Below the pieces are notes generated by a model. That model saw nothing but the letters and a program-made list of their open reading frames with translations. It was not told where the DNA came from and did no database searches. Shown one piece after another: positions 45,601 through 56,312 of a stretch of 64,000 nucleotides of DNA. Position 1 is the stretch's first letter. Each line of letters starts with the position of its first letter. Both the position numbers and the translations under genes were made by a program. This DNA comes from Scytalidium lignicola. Taxonomy: Eukaryota; Ascomycota; Leotiomycetes. The stretch spans positions 1 through 64,000 of the forward strand of contig NCSJ02000198.1 in NCBI GenBank assembly GCA_002812745.2, given 5' to 3'.

Positions 45601-47719
45601 TGACGTTGAATATGCATATACTGTTAGGTACGTTTTGAGGGTCTACAGTCTCAAAAACGCCCTTTTCGAGTAATCCCGATATTTTAACTTGACGTGAAAC
45701 CGCAAATTGAGGTTCTGGTTCCTCCTCTTACAAGAAAGCAGTGATTTCGGGGTATTTGCGAGGTCTTCCACGTCTACGCTTTACTAGTAGCGCTGGTGGT
45801 AGAGCAACAGCTATGGTCAACTCGTTGAGCTCCTCTTAGTACTCTTCAGTGGCTGTAGTTTCTGGTTCTGGTTCTAGTAACTCGATTCCATCGATTCCTT
45901 CCGTAGGCGTAAGGTATGATTTCATGACCATTAACCTGAATGATGTGTTCCCACGCGGAAGTGCTAATATGCATATTTCTCCATCCATACTTACAAGCTT
46001 GTATAGCTTTTCCCAGCTTCTGTTCTGGCCTGTATTTCCTGCTCTTCACACAAGAACGTCTGAATTCAACGGTAAGTCGTGAATAGCGCTTACATCAGGG
46101 CCGTTGTGCATGTTAATCATGTTTTGTACTTGCCGTTTTGCCCTGATTTTGCTAATTTCCTCCATGGCCTTCTTGATCGCCGTAACTCTTTGGCTAACAG
46201 TTAAGGCTGAAGTGTCAAGTTCTGACATGCATGAGTAGGCACTGTAAACCAATAGTGTAAGGACAAATCTGTCAGGTCTTACAAAATCGTTGACAGCTTT
46301 GAACACCATCTGTAAAGTTATATCCTTGTCAAGATCACGGATTTCAACTGCAATTATCTGGTAAGCATGTTATACAAGTGTGTGATATTATTCAACATGA
46401 CTAATTGAGTTGTAAGCTTCCACTAGGACTACTTTCAAGGTTGTTCCCATGGCTGTAATGCTTTGCTAGAACTCTTTACTGACAAAGTTCTTTCCAACGT
46501 CAGTTATAATCTAGTCTGGAGGTCCTAGGTAAATGTCAATCCAACAAGCTTATAAGACGTCCTAGGTATGCTTTACACTGATATTTTAAAGCCATCTACC
46601 GGCCTAGTAACATGTTCCCTCGTCGACGATATAGAGTACTGGTTTACTGTCAATGTAGAAGACATCAATGATAATAAAGTAGTTGAAAGTGACATTGTCC
46701 TGTAAGTTGAATCTGAATCTTCCTGGTGACTTTCCATAGTATTAGCAATAAGCACAAAACTTGGTAAGGTATTCTAACATGTTTTTGTCGATATCATAGC
46801 CTGCGCAATCTAATATACACTGTAATCTGGTTACTGACAGATAACCAAAACGTTAGTGTAAACGTTGTAATTCCACGTTAGTCAAGAAACAAGGGTCTTC
46901 CTTCAGTAAATCAAAGACGAGAGCTTGTAAGAAGGTGTCCCAAAGGAGAAAGCTGTAGCCAAATCATCGTACAACCAGTATGTTTCCCTGTAGGGTAACT
47001 AATTGGTTCATAAGGTTGTTGAAATATACACCCAATCAATCCATATCTGTTAAGCATAATAAGAAGGGTGTAGTCGACATAACCACATAGAATTCAATTT
47101 GCCCAATTGGTATATTCACTAATATAAAGCCTATCGAAGTTATGCTCCCGATTCCAAATTGTACTTTCACCATGCCTTTAATAGTTATATCGAGCACTAT
47201 AGATCAGTCTGTTCACTGTAGAACTTCGAATTGACCATAGCCAGTTATAGAGTTTATTGCAACTCCTGTATTGATCATAATTCCATGAAATTGCCTTAAA
47301 TCATACCTTACTAAGCTTGTTGCACTGAACACTTCCGTTGTAGTTGTTGTAAAGGCTTTTAGGTCAATATCCCAGGAGTAGGTTTCAGTCGTTAACACCT
47401 CAGCCGTTAGTTAGTATAAGAAAGCGTTATTAACTAGTTCTGTAACAATCGGAGTAGCTAAATCTACTGAAATACTTCCACATGAGGTAAAGAATACAAA
47501 ATCACCTTGTTCAAGTTCTTCAGGTTCTGAATTAAAGTCATCGTCAACGTTGTTGACGAAAAGGGTTTCAAAAGTAAGGTCTAATTCCTCCTCAGAATCG
47601 TCACCTTCACAATTGGTAACATATTACTGAAATCGCTTTTCAAAGCATTGTTCAGAGTCGCAGACGTTAAAGTTAAATCAGTTTGCATATTTAGCTTTAA
47701 AACATGCTTTTTCAGCATC

Positions 47720-47776
47720 TTACTCCTCTTGTGAGTGTTTCCATAATCGACAACTTTCCCTTTTACATATAAAACA
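47720..47776 (-). pseudogene. Copia Gag zinc-finger remnant
   Basis: Reads CFICKRESCRLWKHSQEE then TAA on the minus strand, a Cys/His cluster of the kind at the C-terminal end of fungal copia Gag. The stop directly after it shows the polyprotein is broken here. Confidence 0.6.
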
Positions 47777-49559
47777 CCTTCCCTGCGTCTAGGGACATGG
47801 AGTAGTACGTCTGGGGNCCCATGAGTAGTATCATTAGCTTACTCCGCAATTGGTATGGTAACGACGGTTTATAAAGTAAGTTTCACCGTAGTGTTCTTGT
47901 TCCTTTTCCTTTTCATACAACATGATAAATGAATGGAGTTTGTTAATAAGTTGCCCTAAGTCTTCTGATAAGTCTGAAATAGTATATCTACATGCCGGAG
48001 ATCCCTAGCAAGCAGTAATCAACTTCTCATAAAGAATATTAATTGTCTTGTAGGCTAGCTGGAGGCTGTATTAAAGTTCTTGAAGCTTGCTAATAAGCAA
48101 TTGCACATTTTCAAGCGTTATTTTCCCAGGGTTTCTAACTATGACCAAAGTTAACATTGTGCCTTCCTATTCAGTGTGGATTTGACGATGATATATAAGT
48201 CCTTTGTAAAAGTTGTATAAATAGGTATATGCCTCTTCGAATATGCATTTGACAAGGTTGTTAGTAATGAAATAACCTTTTGCTAGCCCTATTAACATAG
48301 TAAAGAATGCTTTAATATAGAATTCCTCTAGCAATTCTACCTGTTCACAATAACTCTTGAAGATCATCAACTTGTATTCAAAGCTACTGGTCACTCCATC
48401 GTACTTCTAGTCTTCTGTATACATTTTGACGATATCAGAGACTTGTTTCATGTACACAGGTCAAGTTGAAGGTGATAGTGATAGGCTAGGCTTGCGGTTA
48501 AGGCCATGGTTTTGTTGCAGTCCGTAAAACTGTTGTTTACTCTAAGGGGTTATAAGAGTGCTTGATTCCCAGCTTACAAACATAAAACTAGAAACTTTAA
48601 GGCTGATTTGAGGGTTTGTAAGTTGAATAATTTTAAGGAGTATGATGACCATAAAGGTGATAAGTCCCTTTTGGAGGTTGTGGAGGGCATCTCTGAGGTC
48701 CTCTTCGTCCTATACATATTGTTCTTCCTCCTGTAATACATCCACAAGAGTCTGGGCAATTGTAATGTTCCTGTTGTTATACATCACCTACATACCGCTA
48801 CAGCAGAGGCAATTGCATAAGTCTTATAACTCTTTCTAAGGAATTATTCTGAAGTAGTCAATGGTAAAGTCCTTGAAATCGTCTTAGAACAGGTCCCAAA
48901 GGTTTATGTCACTTCTCTTGTCAAAACGGTATTCGTAAACCTTGGTTTCCAAGAATTCAAGCCAGTCGTTCTTCGTAGGTCTAATCGTTATTCCCCATTT
49001 CCATTTCTTAATTCATGCCTCCTAATTCACCCTTACAATGCTCTCCGTCACCCTTACAACGGTTTCCGGTCTGTTTTCCCCTGTATTCCCCGTTATGTCT
49101 CCTATTTCCGCTATGTTTCCCATTGTTCCTGAGCTGTATACATATAGTCTACTGGTACTGGCACAAGGTGCTTGATTGGCTGTAAAACAAAGCTGGTTAC
49201 ACATAAGTACAGAGAGTATTTACCCGCAGATAGTAAACTCCATGGTCACAGAGGCTTGGATAGAAGTTTTTCAAGGGTACAATAGCTTCTTGGTCTTCCC
49301 GAACGTAGAGTTCCATGAACTCCCAAAGTTCTCTTGTATGCCTGTGGAAGCCCATAGTTCTGTAATGAAAGTGAAAGTAAGGTAAAAGATTATGGTTTTG
49401 GTGGCTTAACATATTGTTTCCAGTCTGAAATGAAAGATGTAAAGAAAGTAATGGTTTTTGAATNAAAAATTAATGAAAATAAAAGGTAAAAGAGTAGTTT
49501 TTCGAATAGAATTAGTCAATTGTTTGACCATGCAACTCCGTAAGTAAACTGCCTAACGT

Positions 49560-49823
49560 CCAACTGAACATGTTGTTTTTAGCAAAAACAAGTTCAGCAA
49601 CAACAGCTATAAAAAGGGACCACTGAACATCCCACTGATCAAGCTGTAGTTGTTGAATAGCTGTTTCCCCCTTCGACTAAGGTAAATTACAACTTTATAA
49701 GGGGACCACCGAATGTCCTACCGAATAGGTCATAATCTCCTGAGATTCAGCTTTAAAAGGGGACCACCGAATGTCCCACCAATTAAACGATAATCTCCTG
49801 ATCTGTATGTACAAACTGATCAA
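49560..49823 (-). repeat. Tandem repeats in the copia leader
   Basis: Between the right LTR and Gag, a unit containing GGGGACCACCGAATGTCC occurs at 49,701 and 49,759 (period 58 bp), with a diverged copy (GGGACCACTGAACATCC) near 49,616. Each is followed by a similar segment containing ATAATCTCCTGA in the last two. It is non-coding, in the position of the 5' untranslated leader. Confidence 0.65.
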
Positions 49824-50015
49824 TGTCAGTTCACCTGTAGCACGTAGTACAGTACGTAATATACGTAATATACTGTTATGCTATTCCATGGTTGTTCCAC
49901 GATTAGGGGTAGGAGAGCGAAGCTGTAGGAGCTTCACTCGTTCCCACTACCTAATCGGGACTAGCTTACAAGGGCACGTGAATATCACGTGTACGTAACC
50001 ACTATTCTACCAACA
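49824..50015 (-). repeat. Right LTR of the copia element (5' LTR in element sense)
   Basis: 192 bp starting TGTCAGTTCACC and ending TCTACCAACA on the plus strand, adjoining GTTAT. It carries A at the six sites where the left LTR has G. Confidence 0.92.
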
Positions 50016-50020
50016 GTTAT

Positions 50021-50702
50021 AAACATTTAAAAAATCAACTTATAAGTTAGAAAAAATAATAAATATTAATATTTTTACTATTAACTATAGTTATCAGATT
50101 ATTAAATTAATATAACAAATCCAAAAAAACTTAAAAAGCTTTAATTACTTTATATACTTACTTCTCCAGAAAGTTAGCAAAGCTTTGAATAATAAAAACA
50201 TAACTTTTACACTTAAAAATTACAAAATTAAAGCTTTAGTTAAAAGCTATCAGACTTTTTAAAAGGCTTTAGATAATTGAAAACCTAAACAGTAAGTTTG
50301 TAAAGATTCTAAAGATCATGAAAGTTAAGAAGGAACTAGAAGTTAAAATGGTTAGTTAAAAGGCTAAGAACCCTGAATTAATAGTTATAACAACTTCTAA
50401 ATTGGTGGAATTAATGTTTATAGAACAATTGATGTTTGAATTTCAATTGGAATAACTATAGCTAGTATAGTATTGTAAAAATAATTGATTTATTGGAGAG
50501 TATATGCTTTTGGAGGGGGTGTTGGGAACCTAGTATGTAGGTTAGCCGGGGTGGTGGCTTAACGTGTATGCGTAAGAGCTTTCATCTTTGAGGATAACGA
50601 AACATCGACTCCTCGCTTGATTAATGGAATGGAAGGATGAGGACAACCATCCTCATCCTCATAACATTCCATTCGAACCTTTTTAATCAATGATCCTTCC
50701 AA
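50021..50702. mobile_element. Older LTR-element relic: AT-rich body, polypurine tract and LTR start
   Basis: AT-rich DNA from 50,021 leads into TTTTGGAGGGGG, a polypurine tract, immediately followed by TGTTGGGAACCTAG at 50,520, a typical LTR beginning. The tract is on the plus strand, so this is the 3' end of a plus-strand element into which the copia inserted. The LTR's far end is not clear. A hairpin with arms GGATGAGGA / TCCTCATCC lies at about 50,635-50,660, just upstream of the next gene, whose promoter therefore overlaps repeat DNA. Confidence 0.5.
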
Positions 50703-52206
50703 ATGGCCCTTAATCAACTCCCTTTCTTCCCCGCTGCCTCTCATTTCTCCACTGTCAACTCGCCACACCTTACCACTCCATCCAATCCAGCACGCCTTAA
50801 TGGCGCCCTCGACTACATGCGATGCGCCGCGCTGCACAACGAGATCCTCTCCCGTGGCTGGTTGGCTTCCGGGCGCGAGCGGGAAGAAATGCCAGATCGA
50901 AACTGGTCTGCCTATCATGGAGCAGATGCCGAAGCTGTGCGAAACCGATTGTCTCCAGATCTAGTTTCATTTTTAGAGCGTGCAATCCAGGTTGGCGACG
51001 GCGATAATTTCTCATTGTTTTATTATGTGAATGGTTTGCGATATCCGGACATCCTATGGATTAATCATGAGGATCATGGCGATAGATTTCTCACGTTGTA
51101 TTCATCGAATTTGGACTCGAAACCAGATGGATTAATGTGAGTAATACGGATATGTTTTCGAGGCGAGTGTTAACACAGCTGTTAGCTTCGACCAACAAGA
51201 AAATAAAGCTATCATTTCCATGTCAGTCCTTGATCAGCGTATGTCTTCCTTTAGCTACGTCGCATCTTATCCAGCTAAGTCTTTGAAGCAATCGCGGAAC
51301 ACTGGTATCCTCTGGAAATGGTCTTGACCGCCTGGCTAGATATGATCGATATTGGCAAGATCAAAGCCGTCACCGAGGACGTTGAAGACGATAATNAAAA
51401 AAGATCCTTGGATTAATGTCCCCTATAGCGCGTTACAACTCCAGGAGACAATAGATGTCTATAATCAGCTGGTCGATGCCATCATTGCAGCGATGCCCGA
51501 GAATGCTGTTAGCCAGCTATCCACTGAAAGGCCCCTGCTAGACGACGCTACACTCGATGCAGCACACGTACCTTTTGGTTTTGCACGGGAATTCCTCTCC
51601 AAGGCCAAATCCACGCCTTTCCGCTATATCGCTCCAGGACTTTCCCTTCCCACGGCAGAAACCTTTGCTTCGCAACCGTTTGCTGATGTGCCGCCCGACC
51701 CTTTGCCGGAAGAGGACGAGGAGAGCCAAGTTATAAATCCAATTCTACTCTTTCGCTCGGCTGAATTGTATTCTGCGCCTCCCGATTACAAGGAACCGAG
51801 CGGCTCTGATCTTCCTTTTGGCTGGCCGTACAACGAAGTATCGTCGTACGCTGCTGGATTATACTTAAACGGTGCCGATCGTGGAGATGGAAACGTCTTC
51901 GAAGATGAGGCGAAGCTTGTGCTACCGTTTCCCATTGGTGCTTCGGGGTATGCGCGAAAGAGCGACGGGTCGAGAATTCGGGAAGATCATGGTAGAGGTG
52001 AAGGACTGTTATACCAACCTGGTTACCAGCCGTTTGTGGAGGGACATGGTGTTAGGCTAGTGGGGATCCTGAGGAGCTGGATTGGCATGGTTGAGAGGGG
52101 TGATTGGAAGGTTGGGCTGGAGGGAGTACTCGGTGATATAAAAGTGTTTAAGGAGGCGGATACGGAAGATGGATGGGAGAATTTTCTTGTGCCTGTTAGT
52201 TGGTGA
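50703..52206 (+). CDS. Conserved-looking fungal protein of unknown function
   Basis: Three exons fit: 50,703-51,136, 51,186-51,238 and 51,280-52,206. The joins read DGLIFDQQENKAIISMSVLDQ (first intron) and LDQLFEAIAEHWYPLEM (second, only 41 bp). At N51,395, before six As, the frame changes; dropping the N gives DNKKDPWINVPYSALQ and a 470-aa protein. The protein opens MALNQLPFFPAASHFSTVN, has a mostly helical N-terminal half, and a C-terminal part with PFGWPYNEVSSYAAGLYLNG and a Trp/Val-rich end (WENFLVPVSW). No catalytic motif, signal peptide or membrane segment is recognisable. Codon choice is GC-richer than the surrounding repeat DNA. It seems intact, though its promoter lies in an old LTR remnant. 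I do not recognise the family. Confidence 0.7.
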
Positions 52207-52921
52207 GCCAGATAAGACATATTTACAGTTTAGTAAGGATCATGCTACTTACCATAGATTTGAAGAAACACATCAAAAAAAGGAAAACACGTACAAAAAC
52301 ACGCATAGAACTATATAAAAGAAGCTTATTATTTACTTGGGTATCCAAAGACCTAGGATAACCCACTGGATTCTTGGTAGCTCACTGGTTCCCCAGCGGA
52401 AGAGTCCGATTATTCAATGGGTCCCCATTGGGGACCAATGCCTATGTACAAAATGACATTCATAGTAGCTTTAGCCAGTAAAGGTATGTAGCTTGTGCAA
52501 ACGTCCATATTAGTGCTTTGACGTGTGCTGAAATAGAACGTTCAAGTAGTTGTCAGAGAGCGAAATGACTAAACAGATGAGTAAACATGATTAAAAATTC
52601 TTACTTGACCGGAATATCCCGATATAATCACGAAGTTCCATTTTTGCTTGGTGTATGGCTGTTTTTATCAGGTTGTGTAAGCCAAAAGGCGTTTTTCAAG
52701 GCGGCGAAGATTCAACGTCGTCGAGGGGATGAACAAATTCGTTGTAACAGTAATCGGTTGACGAACCCTTATAGATATAATTATTTCTACACCAAGGTAA
52801 TAAGAGATAGGCACATTTGCACTCTTTGTAGATTAGAAAGGTAAGTGACCATCAGCAAACTAAAGATTTTCATGCCACATATCTTTATCGAATACTCACC
52901 TACATGAAGGCGTTATAAAGA
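52207..52921. other. Intergenic, with one short palindrome
   Basis: A perfect hairpin GGTCCCC-ATT-GGGGACC lies near 52,420-52,436. An 85-codon frame at 52,587-52,844 shows no domain. No supported gene. Confidence 0.3.
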
Positions 52922-53208
52922 GGTCTTGAATCTCTTAGAAATTTTTGGACTTTTGATTCGACACTTGATACATTTCGATTTGCACATTCATCCGTCGAAG
53001 AATTCTTAGAGAGGCGTCTAGAATACTCTAGACTAGCAGCAAATGCTCGGGTAGTTGAGACATGTCTTTAGGAGATAGTTTTGAGGTAGTTTCGATATCA
53101 ATTAGAAAGAAGTATATAGTAATTACAGAAGAGGTGGTGAAGGTGATAGTAGGGAATTCTAAGAGTAAAAAAGAGGTATTGTATAAGTCGGAAGATGAGT
53201 TTTATTAA
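52922..53208 (+). pseudogene. Remnant of a STAND (NACHT/ankyrin-type) protein
   Basis: On the plus strand the frame reads WTFDSTLDTFRFAHSSVEEF followed by LERRLEYSRLAANARV and ETCL. This is the well-known stretch at the end of fungal NACHT regions (FAHLSVQEFL-like), ended by TAG and another TAG soon after. About 50 bp on, VITEEVVKVIVGNSKSKKEV matches the ITEEVVKAAAGN motif of fungal NLR and HET proteins, also present in the HET-ankyrin gene of this window. No P-loop region is found upstream, so only a central fragment survives. Confidence 0.6.
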
Positions 53209-54034
53209 CTTAGGTTGCGGAGACAGAGACTTACTTTCCAATTACCATTGTAGTAAATCTCGGGAACCCCTGATTCACTGTAACATGCCTGCTTGGGCAT
53301 ACCTTGCCCATGCAACTCACCTGCTAACGTACTCACATCTACCCAGGTGAGCACCCACTCATGGTTGGTACCCATTCGGAGAGTGAGTAGGTGGACGAGT
53401 GGGGCTAGCTGAACTGCTATAACGCTACTCGTTTGTGATCATTGTAGATGTGTTTGATTATCTTATAGTAATGCTAAAATGCTTTTTCTACTTGAGGCTA
53501 AAAGTTTTGTTGTCGTATCATAAGTTGCTATTTCGTCAAACTGTGACTTTGAAGGTGTGGCGTATGTACGAAGACAGCTAGCTATAATTGTGCTAGTGTT
53601 GCGGTAGCGTCTTAGCAATGTAGCTCAGTTTAAATTCTAGAAGTGTTTATTCGTTTAGACATAATTAGAGATACGGCGAAAGTATTGGTCTAGTATTAGC
53701 AAGAGTTGTAAGAGCTGTAATTGCAAATTAGGTAAAACCTTCTTGTACTCGCCGGCTTTTCTTCTTCTCTTTCTTTGTTAGCATCTTACAGTGATGTTGT
53801 ATTACTTTTGTTACGTTCATGTATTATATTATTGAAGGTCAAAGAACTTGCATTTCTAAGTAATCAGTTATTCACCTACTTGCTTTACCATCTATTCGAG
53901 TTTCAAGCTAGCTTGATCTCTACTTGTGCACACCTTGCCATCGTACTTATCCCGATTTAAGTACTCTACCATCTTGCCATACATGATCCCTCAAGCTTTT
54001 TGTATTCTCATATCTTGTGCGGGACTTATTTTGC
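53209..54034. other. Intergenic, no gene seen
   Basis: Mixed composition with imperfect short repeats of CCCA/ACCCA near 53,330-53,400. Short frames are unrecognisable. Confidence 0.3.
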
Positions 54035-54778
54035 CTATTGTTTATCTCGTATGATAAAGCTGGTACACTTGCCTTTTACTATCCACTTGTCAAAGTCCTT
54101 GACTGTTTTACCAACTATAACAACATCGATAAAAGGCTTATCGCACCAAATTTTCTCAAGATCCTGTGGCGGATCGTCTGGTCTTAGCTTATAACCTTCC
54201 TGCCCACATCACATTTTCTCTAGAGATGGCATATCTGCGAAGTCTGCGTATATCCGGAGCTCTTCCTTCCCTTCTTTCCCTCACCAGCGGCAATCCTTGT
54301 ATACTTCGTTGACATCAACTGTAATTGTCAACTGCTTTAATTTTATCATACTCTTAATAGTCTGTTGTAGTCCCTCCCAAATGCATTTATTGTCATTACT
54401 GCTTTTCCGAAGTTGTGCAAACCGATTGTCGATAGCCAAGGACTGAATAAGCTCGAGTTTGAGGCTTAATGCTTCGACGAAGTGGAAGATGTCTTTGAAT
54501 TTGTTGTAGCTTAAGAAGATTATATCGAGTTTGAAGTTGATATACGATTCGCATAGTTTGCAGTTGAAGTAAGATAGTTCGATTGTGATAAAGTAGTAGT
54601 AGCGTTTGATAGTGGCCTGCGACTTTTGACATATATAAAATCCAAATGGAGGCTTGTTGATCGGCGAGTAGGGTTTCTTTGTGACTTTGTCGAACTTGAT
54701 TTTGACGATTTGCGACTCCTAGCAAGGCCGAAGAATCAATTCTAGGACTTCCTCAGAGAGGTCAGTGAATAATGCCAT
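54035..54778 (-). pseudogene. F-box-like protein gene with three nonsense codons and no indel
   Basis: A single reading frame of 247 codons from ATG 54,778 to TAG 54,037-54,035 contains only three internal stops: TAG at 54,721-54,719, TGA at 54,283-54,281 and TGA at 54,211-54,209. The N-terminus MALFTDLSEEVLELILRPC resembles the F-box start of many fungal proteins. The rest reads coherently, for example VKIKFDKVTKKPYSP, FKDIFHFVEALSLKLELIQS, LKQLTITVDVNEVYKDCRW, RIYADFADMPSLEKM and KPFIDVVIVGKTVKDFDKW. Each stop could come from one transition (CAG or TGG to TAG, CGA or TGG to TGA). Absence of frameshifts points to point mutation, such as RIP, and not to long neutral decay. Confidence 0.6.
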
Positions 54779-56312
54779 CTTGCTTTAAGGTGGTTTAACT
54801 CTTATATGATTGGATGTGCTAACAGGGGGAATATGCTTAATCTGCAAGGAAAGTTGGTTGTTATCGTTATTAAATGAAAGAGTTATGATTTCAAGAAATA
54901 AAGTTCAAATCAAAAGTAATATAAAAAGATAGATTTCACCTTTGCTTTTTACACCTCCAACCCTCTTATTTAGTCGGATGTCTTAACATTTGCAAAGAGA
55001 GTGTAAACCGGTGTTTTTAGGTCTTGGAATTGTTCTTTAAGCTACAGTCGAAGAATATATAAAGTAACCATCATCATGTAAGATTGACAGAGCTTTTGCA
55101 TTACTGAAAAGACGATTGCCAATGGAATCCATGGATCTGAGAAGGAGGCCCGCCTGAAAAGATATAGCCGATTTGGTATAAATGCCGATGATACAAGACA
55201 GCCCACACCAGAGGACATACGGGAAGCATATCGTCGATTTTATTAGGTAGAACCTTATCCGGCATAATGTACGGTACCGTGGACGTTACGGCACAGTAGG
55301 TGTTACGGTACAGTATAGAGCACGGTGCCGTCATATGAACAGTACCGTATATAATTTTAGTGGGTTACGTCATGAGTGTCTCTAGGAGATGGAAACCGTC
55401 CATATCTTGAGGGGGTTGGTGTTAATAGGGACCACCTACAGCCGAAGTGTCCTTCGCATAAACTAATTCCTGAAGAGTTCTTTCGTGCTCTTGTTTTTCG
55501 TAATTTATTAAAATTTGAATTATATAGTGGAGTACGGTGCTGTGGTTGTTAGGAATAAAATCTCAATTGAGTGATCAAGTTTAAATGATGATCTAGGGGT
55601 GGTTGATAAGCGAAATTTTCCTACCTCCGAGCGCAACCAACTATTAGTCCTGCGGAGATACCATCGGTATAAAAATGCATAGGCTAATGGTGGATTTGTC
55701 AACGCATAAGTGATGATATGCAATATGCCTCCCATCGGGGCTTTTCCTCGGAGTTTAACGTATCTTCCTCAAGGCTCAATGCCCGCCTGTGTGCTCCGTA
55801 AGCATTGGTAGCTTTTATTAGTGCATTTATCATGTTGATGCAAGGTACATCCAAGGTCTTCATTTGTAAGAACGAAGTAGCAGTATCCTTAATCGGTTAA
55901 ATTACCTTCCCGTGTTGCGTATTTGACTGTTCCATTATAGTCGTGCTGGACTATTTCTCAGTGCTTGCAAGCTGATCCCGGGAATTCTGGTCATGAGGTT
56001 TGTGGAAAATTCACACCGAGGCCGAAAACATAATAGCTAGAGCATGGGAAGTATTTCCCCTCGTCTTAAGATGCGGTCTAACCTTCTGCTAGTCCGCCAT
56101 TGGGTTTCCTCCGTATGCATGATGTAAATGAGGGGTTTGGCGGGGGATTGTATATTATTCACGGACTCTGTTCCACCAACCTCCATGGGTTGTAGGATAT
56201 CGGGATAATGAATAAATATAGCACTGCCCGCATAATCAATGATTGTGAAATGAGCATTGTAATAAAGTAGGTATATTCGCACTTGAGAGTCAAGTACCGG
56301 AGTATTCATACC
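54779..56312. other. Intergenic upstream of the carboxylesterase
   Basis: No supported gene. Around 55,255-55,335 short GTTACGG / GGTACCG / GGTGCCG motifs recur in both orientations. Several short frames on both strands lack similarity. The carboxylesterase promoter is in the last few hundred bases. Confidence 0.35.

Larger units (their letters stand above)
43841..50015 (-). mobile_element. Ty1/copia LTR retrotransposon, nearly full length, multiply stopped
   Basis: A 6,175-bp element with 192-bp LTRs at both ends and a perfect target duplication GTTAT (43,836-43,840 and 50,016-50,020). In element sense (minus strand) the LTR starts TGTTGGTAGAATAG and ends CTGACA. From 5' to 3' it has a leader with tandem repeats, Gag with a CCHC-like finger, a stop-riddled middle where protease and integrase should lie, reverse transcriptase (about 45,600-45,110) and RNase H (44,764-44,117). 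That order (RT and RNase H last) defines the copia superfamily. Premature TAA/TAG codons interrupt Gag and RT at several places, so it is inactive. It is less mutated than the neighbouring gypsy element and therefore younger. Confidence 0.9.

Noticed and set aside
34500..50519. CRISPR-like or satellite array in the AT-rich block
   Set aside because: Repeats found are paired LTRs and element ends, not regularly spaced units; CRISPR is not expected in a fungal nuclear genome.
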